From assembly GCA_015061245.1 (NCBI GenBank), contig SUWY01000009.1:1-64000 (forward strand): a stretch of 64,000 bases of DNA, read 5' to 3'. The position numbers and the translations under genes are program-made. Source of the stretch: Bacteroidales bacterium. GTDB taxonomy: Bacteria > Bacteroidota > Bacteroidia > Bacteroidales > Marinifilaceae. The notes under the pieces are model-generated. The model was given only the letters and a program-made list of their open reading frames with translations. It had not been told where the DNA came from and searched no databases. Positions 50,439 to 58,664 of the stretch are shown piece after piece. Numbering within the stretch: position 1 is the stretch's first letter; each line of letters begins with the position of its first letter.

Positions 50439-50699
50439 TTACTCAGCTACAGCCTCGACAGAAACATAGGATTTGTTCTCTCTCTTCTTGCAGAAATTAA
50501 CAGTACCGTCAACCAAAGCGTAAAGAGTGTGATCCTTACCCATACCAACGTTCTTACCTGGGTTGTGAACTGTACCTCTCTGACGTACGATAATCATACC
50601 TGCCTTTACCAACTGGCCGCCTGCTACCTTCAATCCAAGACGCTTGCTCTCAGACTCACGACCGTTCTTAGAACTACCAACACCTTTCTTATGTGCCAT
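50439..50699 (-). CDS. rpmA: 50S ribosomal protein L27
   Basis: This 86-residue ribosomal protein lies near the peptidyl transferase centre. The start [20 protein letters not shown] and the [20 protein letters not shown] core are unmistakable. It lacks the cleavable N-terminal extension known in Firmicutes. It follows rplU in the usual L21-L27 order. Confidence 0.97.
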   Translation of the reverse strand: MAHKKGVGSSKNGRESESKRLGLKVAGGQLVKAGMIIVRQRGTVHNPGKNVGMGKDHTLYALVDGTVNFCKKRENKSYVSVEAVAE

Positions 50700-50737
50700 C
50701 TCGTATTCTGTTTTTAATTGGTTACTACTAAAATTAA

Positions 50738-51049
50738 TTAAGCCTCAATAGCCTCGATAAGGATCTGTGTCAAGCTCTGACGGTGTCCATTCTTGCGCTC
50801 GTAAGTTTTTCTTCTCTTCTTCTTGAAGATGATAACTTTGTCGGCTTTCAAGTGCTCAATTACACTTGCCTTAACTTTTGCTCCCTCAACTACAGGAGTA
50901 CCAACCTTAACGTCGCCCTCGTTCTCTACCAAAAGAACCTTGTCGAACTCTACATTTGCGCCCTCTTCGGCTGCCAATCTGTGAACATAGACTTTCTTGC
51001 CCTGCTCAACCTTAAACTGCTGTCCAGCAATCTCTACAATAGCGTACAT
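50738..51049 (-). CDS. rplU: 50S ribosomal protein L21
   Basis: This 103-residue ribosomal protein begins [19 protein letters not shown] and ends in [21 protein letters not shown] then a short tail, matching L21. First gene of the rplU-rpmA operon, with a clear promoter and an 80-base leader that can form hairpins. Confidence 0.97.
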   Translation of the reverse strand: MYAIVEIAGQQFKVEQGKKVYVHRLAAEEGANVEFDKVLLVENEGDVKVGTPVVEGAKVKASVIEHLKADKVIIFKKKRRKTYERKNGHRQSLTQILIEAIEA

Positions 51050-51128
51050 TTCTCTATTATATTACAATTTTGTCCACGAGGCGGGAGATTCTCTCCTCTT
51101 TTCCGAGCCCCTAAGGAAATTCAACGCG
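51050..51128 (-). promoter_or_regulatory. Structured 5' leader of the rplU-rpmA mRNA
   Basis: On the minus strand the leader contains GGAGA-GAA-TCTCC and flanking GAGG/CCTC and CTCGG-type pairings. Ribosomal protein leaders upstream of rplU are known regulatory RNAs in other phyla, so autoregulation is possible. Inferred from position and base pairing only. Confidence 0.4.
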
Positions 51129-51160
51129 CAAAATTACACCTTATTTTTTTAATTTCCAAA
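51129..51160 (-). promoter_or_regulatory. Promoter for rplU-rpmA
   Basis: On the minus strand TTTG (51157-51160), 20 bases, TAATTTTG (51129-51136), among the closest matches to the Bacteroidetes consensus in this window. Confidence 0.7.
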
Positions 51161-51173
51161 CTTTTCTTTTAAT

Positions 51174-51345
51174 AATTAGGAATTAGGAATTAGGAATTAG
51201 GAATTAGGAATAGTTAGGAGTTAGGAGTGAACAGTGAATCATCCTAAATAATGTTTACAAATTTAACTTATTATGTGTAAACCTATTTTAGGACAAGACA
51301 AAGACACACACGATTTTCCTAATTCCTAATTCCTAATTCCTAATT
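51174..51345. repeat. Palindromic element with inverted heptamer arrays (arrays 5 and 6)
   Basis: The left arm 51174-51227 has AATTAG, four GAATTAG units, a GAATAG and two TTAGGAG units; the right arm 51316-51345 has four inverted units. Between them is a second inverted repeat: 51242-51259 (TCCTAAATAATGTTTACA) with 51274-51293. The element has no reading frame of note and lies between the rplU promoter and the truncated aldo/keto reductase, contributing that gene's last codons ATT AGG AAT TAG. Together with the leader and promoter this accounts for 51050-51345. Confidence 0.85.
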
Positions 51346-52286
51346 GAGAATATGTTCTCCCTCAACTGCTCCACAGAGCTCGCCCCTACCAATACCGAGG
51401 TAACTCCCTTTTGCTCTAAAATCCACCTTAGGGCCATTTGTGGCAGAGTCATGTTTTGCTCTTTTGCAATGCTATTTAATCGGCCAATCTTTTCAAGCAG
51501 TTCCGGGGTCAATATGTCGCTTTTCAGATGTTTGCTGTGGGTCATTCTCGAACCATTAGGAATACCTTGTAAGTATTTGTCTGTCAATAATCCTTGGGCT
51601 AATGGAGAAAATGATATAAAGCCAATTCCGTTCTCTTGACAGTAGTCCAGAATTCCCTCTTCAATTGGGGCTGTGTCCAGCATGTTCAGTCGTCCCTGAT
51701 ATATCAAGAGTGGAACATTGCGTTCGCGGAGATATTGGTTTGCAAAGTGTAGAGCGTGCAGTGGCCAGCGAGAGATTCCTACATATAGAGCTTTTCCTGC
51801 GCGAACAATATCGACAAGGGCTTGTAGAGTCTCTTCGAGCGGAGTATTGGGGTCATAACGGTGGCTGTAGAATAGATCTACATATTCCAAATTCATGCGT
51901 TTCAAACTTTGGTCCAGACTTGCAATCATATATTTGCGTGAACCCCAGTTACCGTATGGGCCGGGCCACATATCGTAGCCTGCTTTTGTGCTGATGAACA
52001 TCTCGTCGCGATATGGGCGAAAATCCTCGTTTATCATACGGCCGAAATTCTCCTCTGCGCTACCGTATGGCGGGCCATAATTGTTGGCTAAATCGAAGTG
52101 GGTTATTCCATTGTCAAAGGCATAACGGATAATATTGCGACCTCGCTCGTATGAGTCATTTCCTCCAAAGTTGTGCCATAGACCCAAACTGATTTTGGGA
52201 AGCAGAATGCCGCTTTTGCCGCAGCGTTGATATAGCTCAGAGTTTGCATATCGCTCTTCGTGGGCCGTATATTTACTGTTTTCCAT
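51333..52286 (-). CDS. Aldo/keto reductase (YghZ-like), C-terminally truncated by heptamer repeat
   Basis: This NADPH-dependent aldo/keto reductase resembles E. coli YghZ, which reduces L-glyceraldehyde 3-phosphate and methylglyoxal. It has FDLANNYGPPYGSAEENFGR (Asp and Tyr of the catalytic set), the Lys in STKAGYDMWPGPYG, His in FYSHRYDPNTP, and the cofactor end TSVLVGASSVEQLRENI. YghZ continues about 30 residues past this point; here the sequence passes into FSIRN and stops, with those last codons (ATT AGG AAT TAG) made by the heptamer array. The 317-residue product may still fold, but cofactor-side helices are lost. A TATTTTTG box is at 52317-52324 on the minus strand. Confidence 0.82.
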   Translation of the reverse strand: MENSKYTAHEERYANSELYQRCGKSGILLPKISLGLWHNFGGNDSYERGRNIIRYAFDNGITHFDLANNYGPPYGSAEENFGRMINEDFRPYRDEMFISTKAGYDMWPGPYGNWGSRKYMIASLDQSLKRMNLEYVDLFYSHRYDPNTPLEETLQALVDIVRAGKALYVGISRWPLHALHFANQYLRERNVPLLIYQGRLNMLDTAPIEEGILDYCQENGIGFISFSPLAQGLLTDKYLQGIPNGSRMTHSKHLKSDILTPELLEKIGRLNSIAKEQNMTLPQMALRWILEQKGVTSVLVGASSVEQLRENIFSIRN

Positions 52287-52393
52287 TTCTCAAGTGTGTT
52301 TTATTCATCCCGTACGCAAAAATAGTGTTTTTAGATTATACTTCTTCGAATTTAATTGTTTAAATTTGAGGAGAATTTGAAAATGGTTACTCT

Positions 52394-53524
52394 ATGAGAA
52401 CGAATTATATTGAGATTACAACCAAAGAGGATTTGCAACAGGTTCTTACCGGCTATAAGGGACGTTTTGTTAAGCGCTTTGCCTTTCAGAATGTTAACTT
52501 TGAAAAGGTTATAGTTGATGAAACTTTACTCCCTAAAGGATTTATTGATTGTATCTTTCTTGGTTGTACATTGACGCGTTCGGTAATTGAGCGTTGTGAT
52601 GCGGATTGTGCTGTCTTTTCGAAGCTCGATGTGCCGTTTAATGTCTTCAGAAGTGAACTCTATTCGGCAATGAGCCTCTACTCCGGTTATCTTCCCCAAG
52701 ACCCCGATACCTTTGAAAATTGTTTCGATAGTCGTGTTTATAGACACTATCTCGAGAAGGGTAAAGTTACTGATAATATCAAGGAGCAGCTTGCTCGTTC
52801 AATTCATGACCATTCGATAAAGTGGGCAATGCAGGATTTTCTTGAAAGATACCCCGAGAAGAGGGTTGTTGGAATTATGGGAGGTCATGGTTTGTTAAGA
52901 ACCGATGAGGTGTATCGAGAAGTTGTGCTTATGAGTAAAAAGCTTACCGAGCGAGGCTTCCTGATGGTTAGCGGAGGTGGTCCCGGTGCAATGGAGGCTA
53001 CTCATTTGGGAGCTTGGATGGCAGGAAAGTGTGATGAGTGTGTCGATGATGCAATTTCAATTTTGGGCGAGGCCCCGTCGTTTAAAGATACAGAGTGGCT
53101 TAGAACTGCATCGGCGGTTATTAAGAAATATCCTGATCCACAATATTGCAGTTTGGGAGTTCCCACATGGTTATATGGTCACGAGCCGGCTACGCCATTG
53201 GCAACTCACATTGCTAAATTCTTTGATAACAGTATGCGCGAGGATGGTATATTGACTGTTGCGAAGGGTGGTGTAATCTTTACTCCGGGTAGTGCCGGTA
53301 CCATGCAAGAGATTTTTCAAGATGCAGTGCAAAATCACTATCTGAGTTTTGGTTATGCAAGTCCAATGATATTTTGGGGAAGTAACTTCTGGTTAGAGGA
53401 GCTTCCGGTTTATAGATTGTTGGAGCACTTGGTAGATAAGGGCAGATACAAAAATTTACCTCTAACCTTAACCGATTCCGTTGATGAAGTTGTAGAGATT
53501 TTGGAAAAATTCTCAACTGAATAG
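52394..53524 (+). CDS. LOG-family protein (nucleoside-monophosphate phosphoribohydrolase-like)
   Basis: This is a 376-residue protein with a Rossmann-like LOG domain. The signature GGGPGAMEATHLGAW (about residues 195-209) and the later PGSAGTMQEIFQDAV (about 297-311) match the PGGxGT-x-x-E active-site motif, with Ser in place of the second Gly. LOG enzymes cleave the ribose-base bond of nucleoside monophosphates. An extra N-terminal region (about 1-150) of unknown role precedes the domain. It is divergent from the aldo/keto reductase. Confidence 0.8.
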   Translation: MRTNYIEITTKEDLQQVLTGYKGRFVKRFAFQNVNFEKVIVDETLLPKGFIDCIFLGCTLTRSVIERCDADCAVFSKLDVPFNVFRSELYSAMSLYSGYLPQDPDTFENCFDSRVYRHYLEKGKVTDNIKEQLARSIHDHSIKWAMQDFLERYPEKRVVGIMGGHGLLRTDEVYREVVLMSKKLTERGFLMVSGGGPGAMEATHLGAWMAGKCDECVDDAISILGEAPSFKDTEWLRTASAVIKKYPDPQYCSLGVPTWLYGHEPATPLATHIAKFFDNSMREDGILTVAKGGVIFTPGSAGTMQEIFQDAVQNHYLSFGYASPMIFWGSNFWLEELPVYRLLEHLVDKGRYKNLPLTLTDSVDEVVEILEKFSTE

Positions 53525-53545
53525 TTTTGAATAAAAAATAGAGAT

Positions 53546-55042
53546 ATGGAGAAATTGTATAAGTTGGTGCTACTATTGTTGCTTGTTGGCTCAATTTTAG
53601 TGGGCGAGGTCTCTGCGCAGACAGGTGATTTGCCACGTTCAACTCCCGAAGAGCAAGGTGTCTCGTCTAAAGCGGTGCATACCTATTTTGATTCGCTTAT
53701 GGCATTGCCGAATACGGAGATTCACGGAGTGATGGTTATGCGTCACGGGAAGGTTATTGGAGAGTTCTATCCGGAGCCATTTAAGGCGGAGTATCAACAT
53801 ACAATGTACTCCTGTTCAAAGACATTTGTTAGTGCAGCAATAGGATTGGCAATTGCAGAGAACAGATTGAGTCTGAATGATAGAGTGGCCCCATTCTTTG
53901 CAGAGTATCTGCCCGATACCATTTCTGATAATTTGGCAGCTATGACGATTCATGACTTGTTGATAATGGGTTCGGGAATAACACCCAGTGGAAGATTAAG
54001 AGTTGAGAATGGAGAATGGATTAAGAATTATTTGGGGAAGCATGTTAAGGAGCCGTCGGCTGCGTTTGAGTATGACTCGATGTGCACATATCTCTTGGCG
54101 GCAATTTTGCAAAAAGTAATGGGAGTAAATGTTTTGGAGTATCTGCAGGTTAAACTCTTCAATGAGATGAATATAACTCAGGCAGATTGGGAGATTAGTG
54201 CTGAGGGATACATAACCGGAGGATGGGGTATGCATATCCAATGTGAAACAATGGCTAAGTTTGGTCAATTACTACTAAATAAAGGAGAGTGGAATGGCAA
54301 ACAGTTGCTTCCGGAGAGTTGGGTAGAACAGATGCTTACAGGCCATGTTAAATTCCGAGGAGGTGGTTATGGTTATCAGTTGTGGCTATGTGAATACCCT
54401 AATACATACAGGTGTGATGGAGCGTTTGGTCAATATATTCTCTTAATGCCGGATCAGGATATGGTTGTTGCTATAACAGAGTGTACAATGGGTAGTGGTG
54501 TTCCACAGAGAAGATTGGTGTGGGATTTGATATTTCCTACATTAACAGACTCTCCAAAGAAGGCAACATCGGAATACTCAAAGCTGGTTAAGGCTCAAAA
54601 AGGGTATAAGTTCCCCGTTATCAAGGGGAGTGCGACCTCGCCTATAAGTAGTAGTGTTATTGGAAAACGTATGGTTTTAGCTGATAACCGATTGGGATGG
54701 AGCACAATTGAGTTTACAACTGTTGGTGGCGAATTGAAGCTAAGGGTGTATACAACAGATAACGATTGCTATGATGTTGTTTGTGGCAATGGAGAGTGGA
54801 TAACAACCTGGATTGATGCAAATCCTCCATACTCTGTACGTTACTATAATCGATATAATGGTCTGGATGGCAAATTTGCAGTAGCGGCAAGTTATGGATG
54901 GGTAGATAAAAGTAAGCTTGATGTAAAACTTCACTATGTTAATTGGATCAGCTCTTTGTTGCTGAAGATAGATTTTGACTCAAATGAGATAGAGATAAAA
55001 GAGAACTACTCGGCACAACCTTTTAAGGTTAAAATTTTATAA
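53546..55042 (+). CDS. Secreted serine hydrolase, beta-lactamase class C family
   Basis: This is a 498-residue periplasmic protein with signal peptide MEKLYKLVLLLLLVGSILVG. The catalytic S-x-x-K is in YSCSKTFVSAAIG (about residues 91-103), the second motif is at YDSMCTYLLAAIL (Tyr present, Asn position replaced by Ser), and GGGYGYQLWLCEY resembles the third-motif region. A C-terminal beta domain (about 370-498) has no clear match. Members include esterases, D-Ala-D-Ala peptidases and beta-lactamases, so resistance should not be assumed. Confidence 0.83.
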   Translation: MEKLYKLVLLLLLVGSILVGEVSAQTGDLPRSTPEEQGVSSKAVHTYFDSLMALPNTEIHGVMVMRHGKVIGEFYPEPFKAEYQHTMYSCSKTFVSAAIGLAIAENRLSLNDRVAPFFAEYLPDTISDNLAAMTIHDLLIMGSGITPSGRLRVENGEWIKNYLGKHVKEPSAAFEYDSMCTYLLAAILQKVMGVNVLEYLQVKLFNEMNITQADWEISAEGYITGGWGMHIQCETMAKFGQLLLNKGEWNGKQLLPESWVEQMLTGHVKFRGGGYGYQLWLCEYPNTYRCDGAFGQYILLMPDQDMVVAITECTMGSGVPQRRLVWDLIFPTLTDSPKKATSEYSKLVKAQKGYKFPVIKGSATSPISSSVIGKRMVLADNRLGWSTIEFTTVGGELKLRVYTTDNDCYDVVCGNGEWITTWIDANPPYSVRYYNRYNGLDGKFAVAASYGWVDKSKLDVKLHYVNWISSLLLKIDFDSNEIEIKENYSAQPFKVKIL

Positions 55043-55102
55043 TTACCTTTGCGGTGTGTGGCGTTAGCCTTGTAATTGATAAATGAAATAAAAGATAGAA
55101 TA

Positions 55103-55651
55103 ATGAAAGGATTAGCTAAATTCTTGTTGAAATTGGGAGGATGGAAATATGTAGGTAACACCCCTTACCATAATAAAGGTATTATTGTGGCCGCTCCTCA
55201 TACCTCGGCTTGGGATTGGTATTGGGGAATGTTGGCGCTAAAATCGGTAGATATTCCAACATATATCCTTATAAAGAAGGAGTTCTTTGTATTCCCATTT
55301 GGCCCTATTCTTAAAGCTTTGGGGGCAATTCCTGTAGATCGTGGTAATTCAAAGAACAATATGGTGGGCTCTTTAAAGGCGGAGTTTGACAAACATGAAA
55401 GAGCGTTTATCTGCATAACTCCCGAGGGATCAAGAAAACTACGCAAAAAGTGGAAAAAGGGATTTTTGGTATTGGCTCAAGAGACCGGTCTGCCTGTCTA
55501 TCTCGGTGGTTTGAATTACGAGAAAAAAGAGATTTGGACTGGAGAAACATTTGAATTGAGTGGAGATATTGATGCAGATTTGAAGGCAGTACAGGCTCAA
55601 TACAAAGGGGCGAAGGCTAAATATCCTAAAATGTTCAGTGCTGGAGTATGA
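55103..55651 (+). CDS. Lysophospholipid/1-acylglycerol-3-phosphate acyltransferase (PlsC-like)
   Basis: This is a 182-residue membrane-associated acyltransferase. The catalytic H-x4-D motif is [11 protein letters not shown] (about residues 27-37), then [13 protein letters not shown] (acceptor-binding) and ITPEGSRK (EGTR-like). It probably acylates lysophosphatidate or an ornithine/amino lipid. The ATG at 55103 is used, since the longer frame begins with TTG. A TACCTTTG box is at 55044-55051. It overlaps trmD by four bases. Confidence 0.85.
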   Translation: MKGLAKFLLKLGGWKYVGNTPYHNKGIIVAAPHTSAWDWYWGMLALKSVDIPTYILIKKEFFVFPFGPILKALGAIPVDRGNSKNNMVGSLKAEFDKHERAFICITPEGSRKLRKKWKKGFLVLAQETGLPVYLGGLNYEKKEIWTGETFELSGDIDADLKAVQAQYKGAKAKYPKMFSAGV

Positions 55652-56325
55652 GAATTGATATATTAAGTGTAGTGCCTGAGTTGCTTGACAGTCCGTTAAA
55701 TCAGTCTATTTTGAAAAGAGCTCAGGCTAAAGGTGTTGTGGAAATACATGTGCACAACATTCGTGATTGGAGTAAAGATAAATTTCGCAAAACCGATGAC
55801 TATCCATTTGGAGGCGAGGCCGGAATGGTTATGATGGTGCAGCCGATATTCGACTGTATAAACGATTTGTGCTCTCAGCGCAAATATGATGAGATTATCT
55901 ATACAGCTCCCGATGCTCCTCAATTTACCCAAAAAGTTGCCAATGAGTTGTCGCTGAAAGAGAATATTATGATTCTCTGCGGCCACTATAAAGGAGTTGA
56001 TCAACGTGTTCGTGACCATTTGATTACGAGAGAGTTGTCGATAGGAGATTTTGTTTTGACAGGAGGTGAGTTGCCTGCATGTATGATGACCGATGCAATT
56101 GTAAGAGTATTGCCCGGAGCAATGGGCGATGAAGCATCGGCCCTAAGTGACTCTTTCCAGGATAATTTGTTGGCGCCACCGGTCTATACGCGTCCTGCAG
56201 AGTTTAATGGATGGAAAGTTCCCGAGGTGCTTCTTTCGGGCAATCATGCTAAGATTCAGGAGTGGCAAGAGGAGCAATCTTTTGCCCGCACCGAAGCAAT
56301 CCGCCCGGACCTATTAGAGTTGTAA
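55648..56325 (+). CDS. trmD: tRNA (guanine-N1)-methyltransferase
   Basis: This SPOUT-class enzyme methylates G37 next to the anticodon. The 225-residue protein has the trefoil-knot region [12 protein letters not shown] (about residues 110-121) and [27 protein letters not shown] (about 131-157), both diagnostic. Its stop codon TAA is immediately followed by heptamer array 7. It is not next to rpsP, rimM or rplS as in many bacteria. Confidence 0.96.
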   Translation: MRIDILSVVPELLDSPLNQSILKRAQAKGVVEIHVHNIRDWSKDKFRKTDDYPFGGEAGMVMMVQPIFDCINDLCSQRKYDEIIYTAPDAPQFTQKVANELSLKENIMILCGHYKGVDQRVRDHLITRELSIGDFVLTGGELPACMMTDAIVRVLPGAMGDEASALSDSFQDNLLAPPVYTRPAEFNGWKVPEVLLSGNHAKIQEWQEEQSFARTEAIRPDLLEL

Positions 56326-56349
56326 ATTAGGAATTAGGAATTAGGAATT
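56325..56349 (+). repeat. Heptamer array 7 directly after trmD
   Basis: About three units (AATTAG, GAATTAG, GAATTAG, GAATT). With array 8 at 56744-56774 it brackets the broken four-helix-bundle gene in inverted orientation. Confidence 0.85.
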
Positions 56350-56391
56350 TTTGTATTGTTTCTTGTTTATATAATTTACAAAAAGAAAATA

Positions 56392-56751
56392 ATGTAAAAT
56401 ATAATAAAGATAAAGAGTAGGGATTTTGCAATACGTATAATAAAATTGTACAAATATTTGAGTCAAAATAAAAATGAATATGTATTGTCAAAGCAACTGC
56501 TTAGATCTGGTACAAGTGTTGGTGCCAATATAAATGAAGCATTATGTGGAATATCAAAACGTGATTTTCTTTCTAAGATTTATATATCATTCAAAGAGTG
56601 TGCGGAATGTCAATATTGGTTAGAGTTATTGTATGCTACGCAATATATTGATGATAAAGAATTTGACTCGATTAATCAAGATTGCAACGAATTGATAAAA
56701 ATCCTAAGCAGTATAACTAAAACAACACGAGAACGGATAATAAATTCCTAA
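56392..56751 (+). pseudogene. Four-helix-bundle (23S rRNA intervening-sequence protein family) gene with a stop at codon 2
   Basis: The frame from 56398 reads NIIKIKSRDFAIRIIKLYKYLSQN..., then RSGTSVGANINEALCG and ISKRDFLSKIYISFKECAECQYWL, the S23/avd-like four-helix-bundle family over nearly its full length. The only ATG in frame, at 56392, is followed at once by TAA; a single base change (TAA to AAA) would restore about 119 residues. Without it, translation would have to start at a TTG (56446), losing part of the first helix. The stop TAA at 56749-56751 lies inside heptamer array 8. The related family is encoded by IVS elements of rRNA genes and stand-alone cassettes. Confidence 0.75.
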
Positions 56752-56774
56752 TTCCTCATTCCTAATTCCTAATT
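56744..56774 (-). repeat. Heptamer array 8 (inverted), overlapping the four-helix-bundle stop codon
   Basis: ATTCCTA, ATTCCTC, ATTCCTA, ATTCCTA, ATT. It supplies the final codons AAT TCC TAA of the four-helix-bundle frame. The rpsA promoter begins directly downstream. Confidence 0.85.
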
Positions 56775-56777
56775 AAT

Positions 56778-56808
56778 TTTGTTGTTTAAGATTTTTTTTG
56801 TAATTTTG
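56778..56808 (+). promoter_or_regulatory. Promoter for rpsA
   Basis: TTTG (56778-56781), 19 bases, TAATTTTG (56801-56808). The ATG is 59 bases further on, after an A+T-rich leader. Confidence 0.65.
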
Positions 56809-56866
56809 CGCCCGAATTTTGACAAAATAATGTCTAACTTATTAATTTGTAACAGTTTATTAAATT

Positions 56867-58657
56867 ATGGCAGACGAGAAGATTTATGCTGCGACTAGCG
56901 CAGAGCCAGATGCAAACTTCGATTGGGATGCATATGCAAACGACGAGGTTGTATCATCAGAGGAGAAAGAGACCTTGACTCAGAAGTATGCTGAGACATT
57001 GTCTAAAGTATCTGAGAAAGAGGTTGTTGAGGGAACAGTTATCTCTATCAACAAACGTGAGGTTGTTGTTAACATCGGTTACAAATCAGACGGTATCATC
57101 TCAATGAATGAGTTCCGTTACAATCCTGATTTGAAGGTTGGCGACAAGGTTGAGGTTTATGTTGAGACTCAAGAGGACAAGAAGGGTCAGTTGAATTTGT
57201 CTCACAAGCAGGCACGCGCATTGCGTAGCTGGGATCGTGTAAACGAGGCTTTGGACAATGACGAGATTGTTAAGGGATACGTTAAGTGTCGCACAAAGGG
57301 TGGTATGATTGTTGATGTATTCGGAATCGAGGCATTCTTGCCAGGTTCTCAGATCGACGTTAAGCCTATCCGTGACTACGATGTATTCGTTGGTAAGACA
57401 ATGGAGTTCAAGGTTGTTAAGATCAACCAGGAGTTCCGTAACGTTGTTGTATCTCACAAGGCTCTTATTGAGGCTGAGTTGGAGCAGCAGAAGAAAGATA
57501 TTATCTCTAAGCTTGAGAAGGGTCAAGTTCTTGAGGGAATTGTTAAGAACATCACATCATACGGAGTATTCATTGACTTGGGTGGTGTAGATGGATTGAT
57601 TCACATTACAGACCTTTCATGGGGTCGCGTAAATCATCCAAACGAGATTGTAACATTGGACGAGAAGTTGAATGTTGTAATCCTTGATTTTGATGATGAG
57701 AAGAAGAGAATCGCTTTGGGATTGAAGCAGCTTACTCCACATCCATGGGATTCTTTGAACGCTGATCTTAAGGTTGGAGATACAGTTAAGGGTAAAGTAG
57801 TTGTTATGGCTGACTACGGTGCATTCGTAGAGATTGCTACAGGTGTTGAGGGATTGATTCACGTTTCTGAGATGAGTTGGTCACAGCACTTGCGTTCAGC
57901 TCAGGACTTCTTGAAAGTTGGTGACGAGGTTGAGGCTATCATCTTGACTCTTGATCGTGACGAGCGTAAGATGTCTTTGGGTATGAAGCAGTTGAAGTCA
58001 GATCCATGGCAGAATATCGAGGAGAAGTATGCAGTAGGTACAAAGCATGTTGCTACTGTTCGCAACTTCACAAACTTCGGAGTATTTGTTGAGATCGAGG
58101 AGGGAGTTGATGGATTGATCCACATCTCTGACTTGTCATGGACAAAGAAGATCAAACACCCATCAGAGTTCACTCAGGTAGGTGCTACTATCGATGTAAT
58201 GGTTCTTGAGATCGACAAGGAGAATCGCAGATTGTCTTTGGGTCACAAGCAGCTTGAGGAGAATCCATGGGATGTATTCGAGAACATCTTCACTGTTGAT
58301 TCAATCCACGAGGGAACAATTACAGAGATCTTCGATAAGGGTGCAGTTGTAGCTCTTCCATACGGAGTAGAGGGATTTGCAACTCCTAAGCACTTGGTTA
58401 AGGAGGATGGTACTCAGGCTAAGGCTGATGAGAAGTTGGCATTCAAGGTAATCGAGTTCAATAAGGGAGCTAAGCGTATTATCCTTTCTCACTCACGTAC
58501 ATTCGAGGATGTACAGAAGGCTCAGAAAGAGGCTGAGGAGAAGCAGACCAAGAAGGCTGTAAAGCAGGTTAAGGAGAAATTGGAGAAGACCACTCTTGGT
58601 GATATCTCTGATTTGGCTGCTCTTCGTGATCAGTTGAGTGCAAACGACGAAAAGTAA
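56867..58657 (+). CDS. rpsA: 30S ribosomal protein S1
   Basis: This multi-domain RNA-binding protein helps mRNA onto the ribosome; S1 is especially important in Bacteroidetes, which mostly lack strong Shine-Dalgarno sites. The 596-residue protein has six S1 repeats; clear ones start near VEGTVISINKREVVVNIGYKS, LEGIVKNITSYGVFIDLGGVDGLIH, VKGKVVVMADYGAFVEIATG and VATVRNFTNFGVFVEIEEGVDGLIH (each quoted in part). Codon use is highly biased (GTT, CGT, AAG), matching high expression. A charged C-terminal tail follows the last repeat. Confidence 0.95.
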   Translation: MADEKIYAATSAEPDANFDWDAYANDEVVSSEEKETLTQKYAETLSKVSEKEVVEGTVISINKREVVVNIGYKSDGIISMNEFRYNPDLKVGDKVEVYVETQEDKKGQLNLSHKQARALRSWDRVNEALDNDEIVKGYVKCRTKGGMIVDVFGIEAFLPGSQIDVKPIRDYDVFVGKTMEFKVVKINQEFRNVVVSHKALIEAELEQQKKDIISKLEKGQVLEGIVKNITSYGVFIDLGGVDGLIHITDLSWGRVNHPNEIVTLDEKLNVVILDFDDEKKRIALGLKQLTPHPWDSLNADLKVGDTVKGKVVVMADYGAFVEIATGVEGLIHVSEMSWSQHLRSAQDFLKVGDEVEAIILTLDRDERKMSLGMKQLKSDPWQNIEEKYAVGTKHVATVRNFTNFGVFVEIEEGVDGLIHISDLSWTKKIKHPSEFTQVGATIDVMVLEIDKENRRLSLGHKQLEENPWDVFENIFTVDSIHEGTITEIFDKGAVVALPYGVEGFATPKHLVKEDGTQAKADEKLAFKVIEFNKGAKRIILSHSRTFEDVQKAQKEAEEKQTKKAVKQVKEKLEKTTLGDISDLAALRDQLSANDEK

Positions 58658-58664
58658 TTCACTT

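Noticed and set aside
51174-51345. Heptamer arrays considered as a CRISPR array
   Set aside because: Units are 7 bases with no spacers, no cas genes are present, and units are tandem without gaps.
53546-55042. Serine hydrolase as an antibiotic-resistance beta-lactamase
   Set aside because: Only the general class C/DD-peptidase fold motifs are present; the second motif is not Y-x-N and many relatives are esterases.
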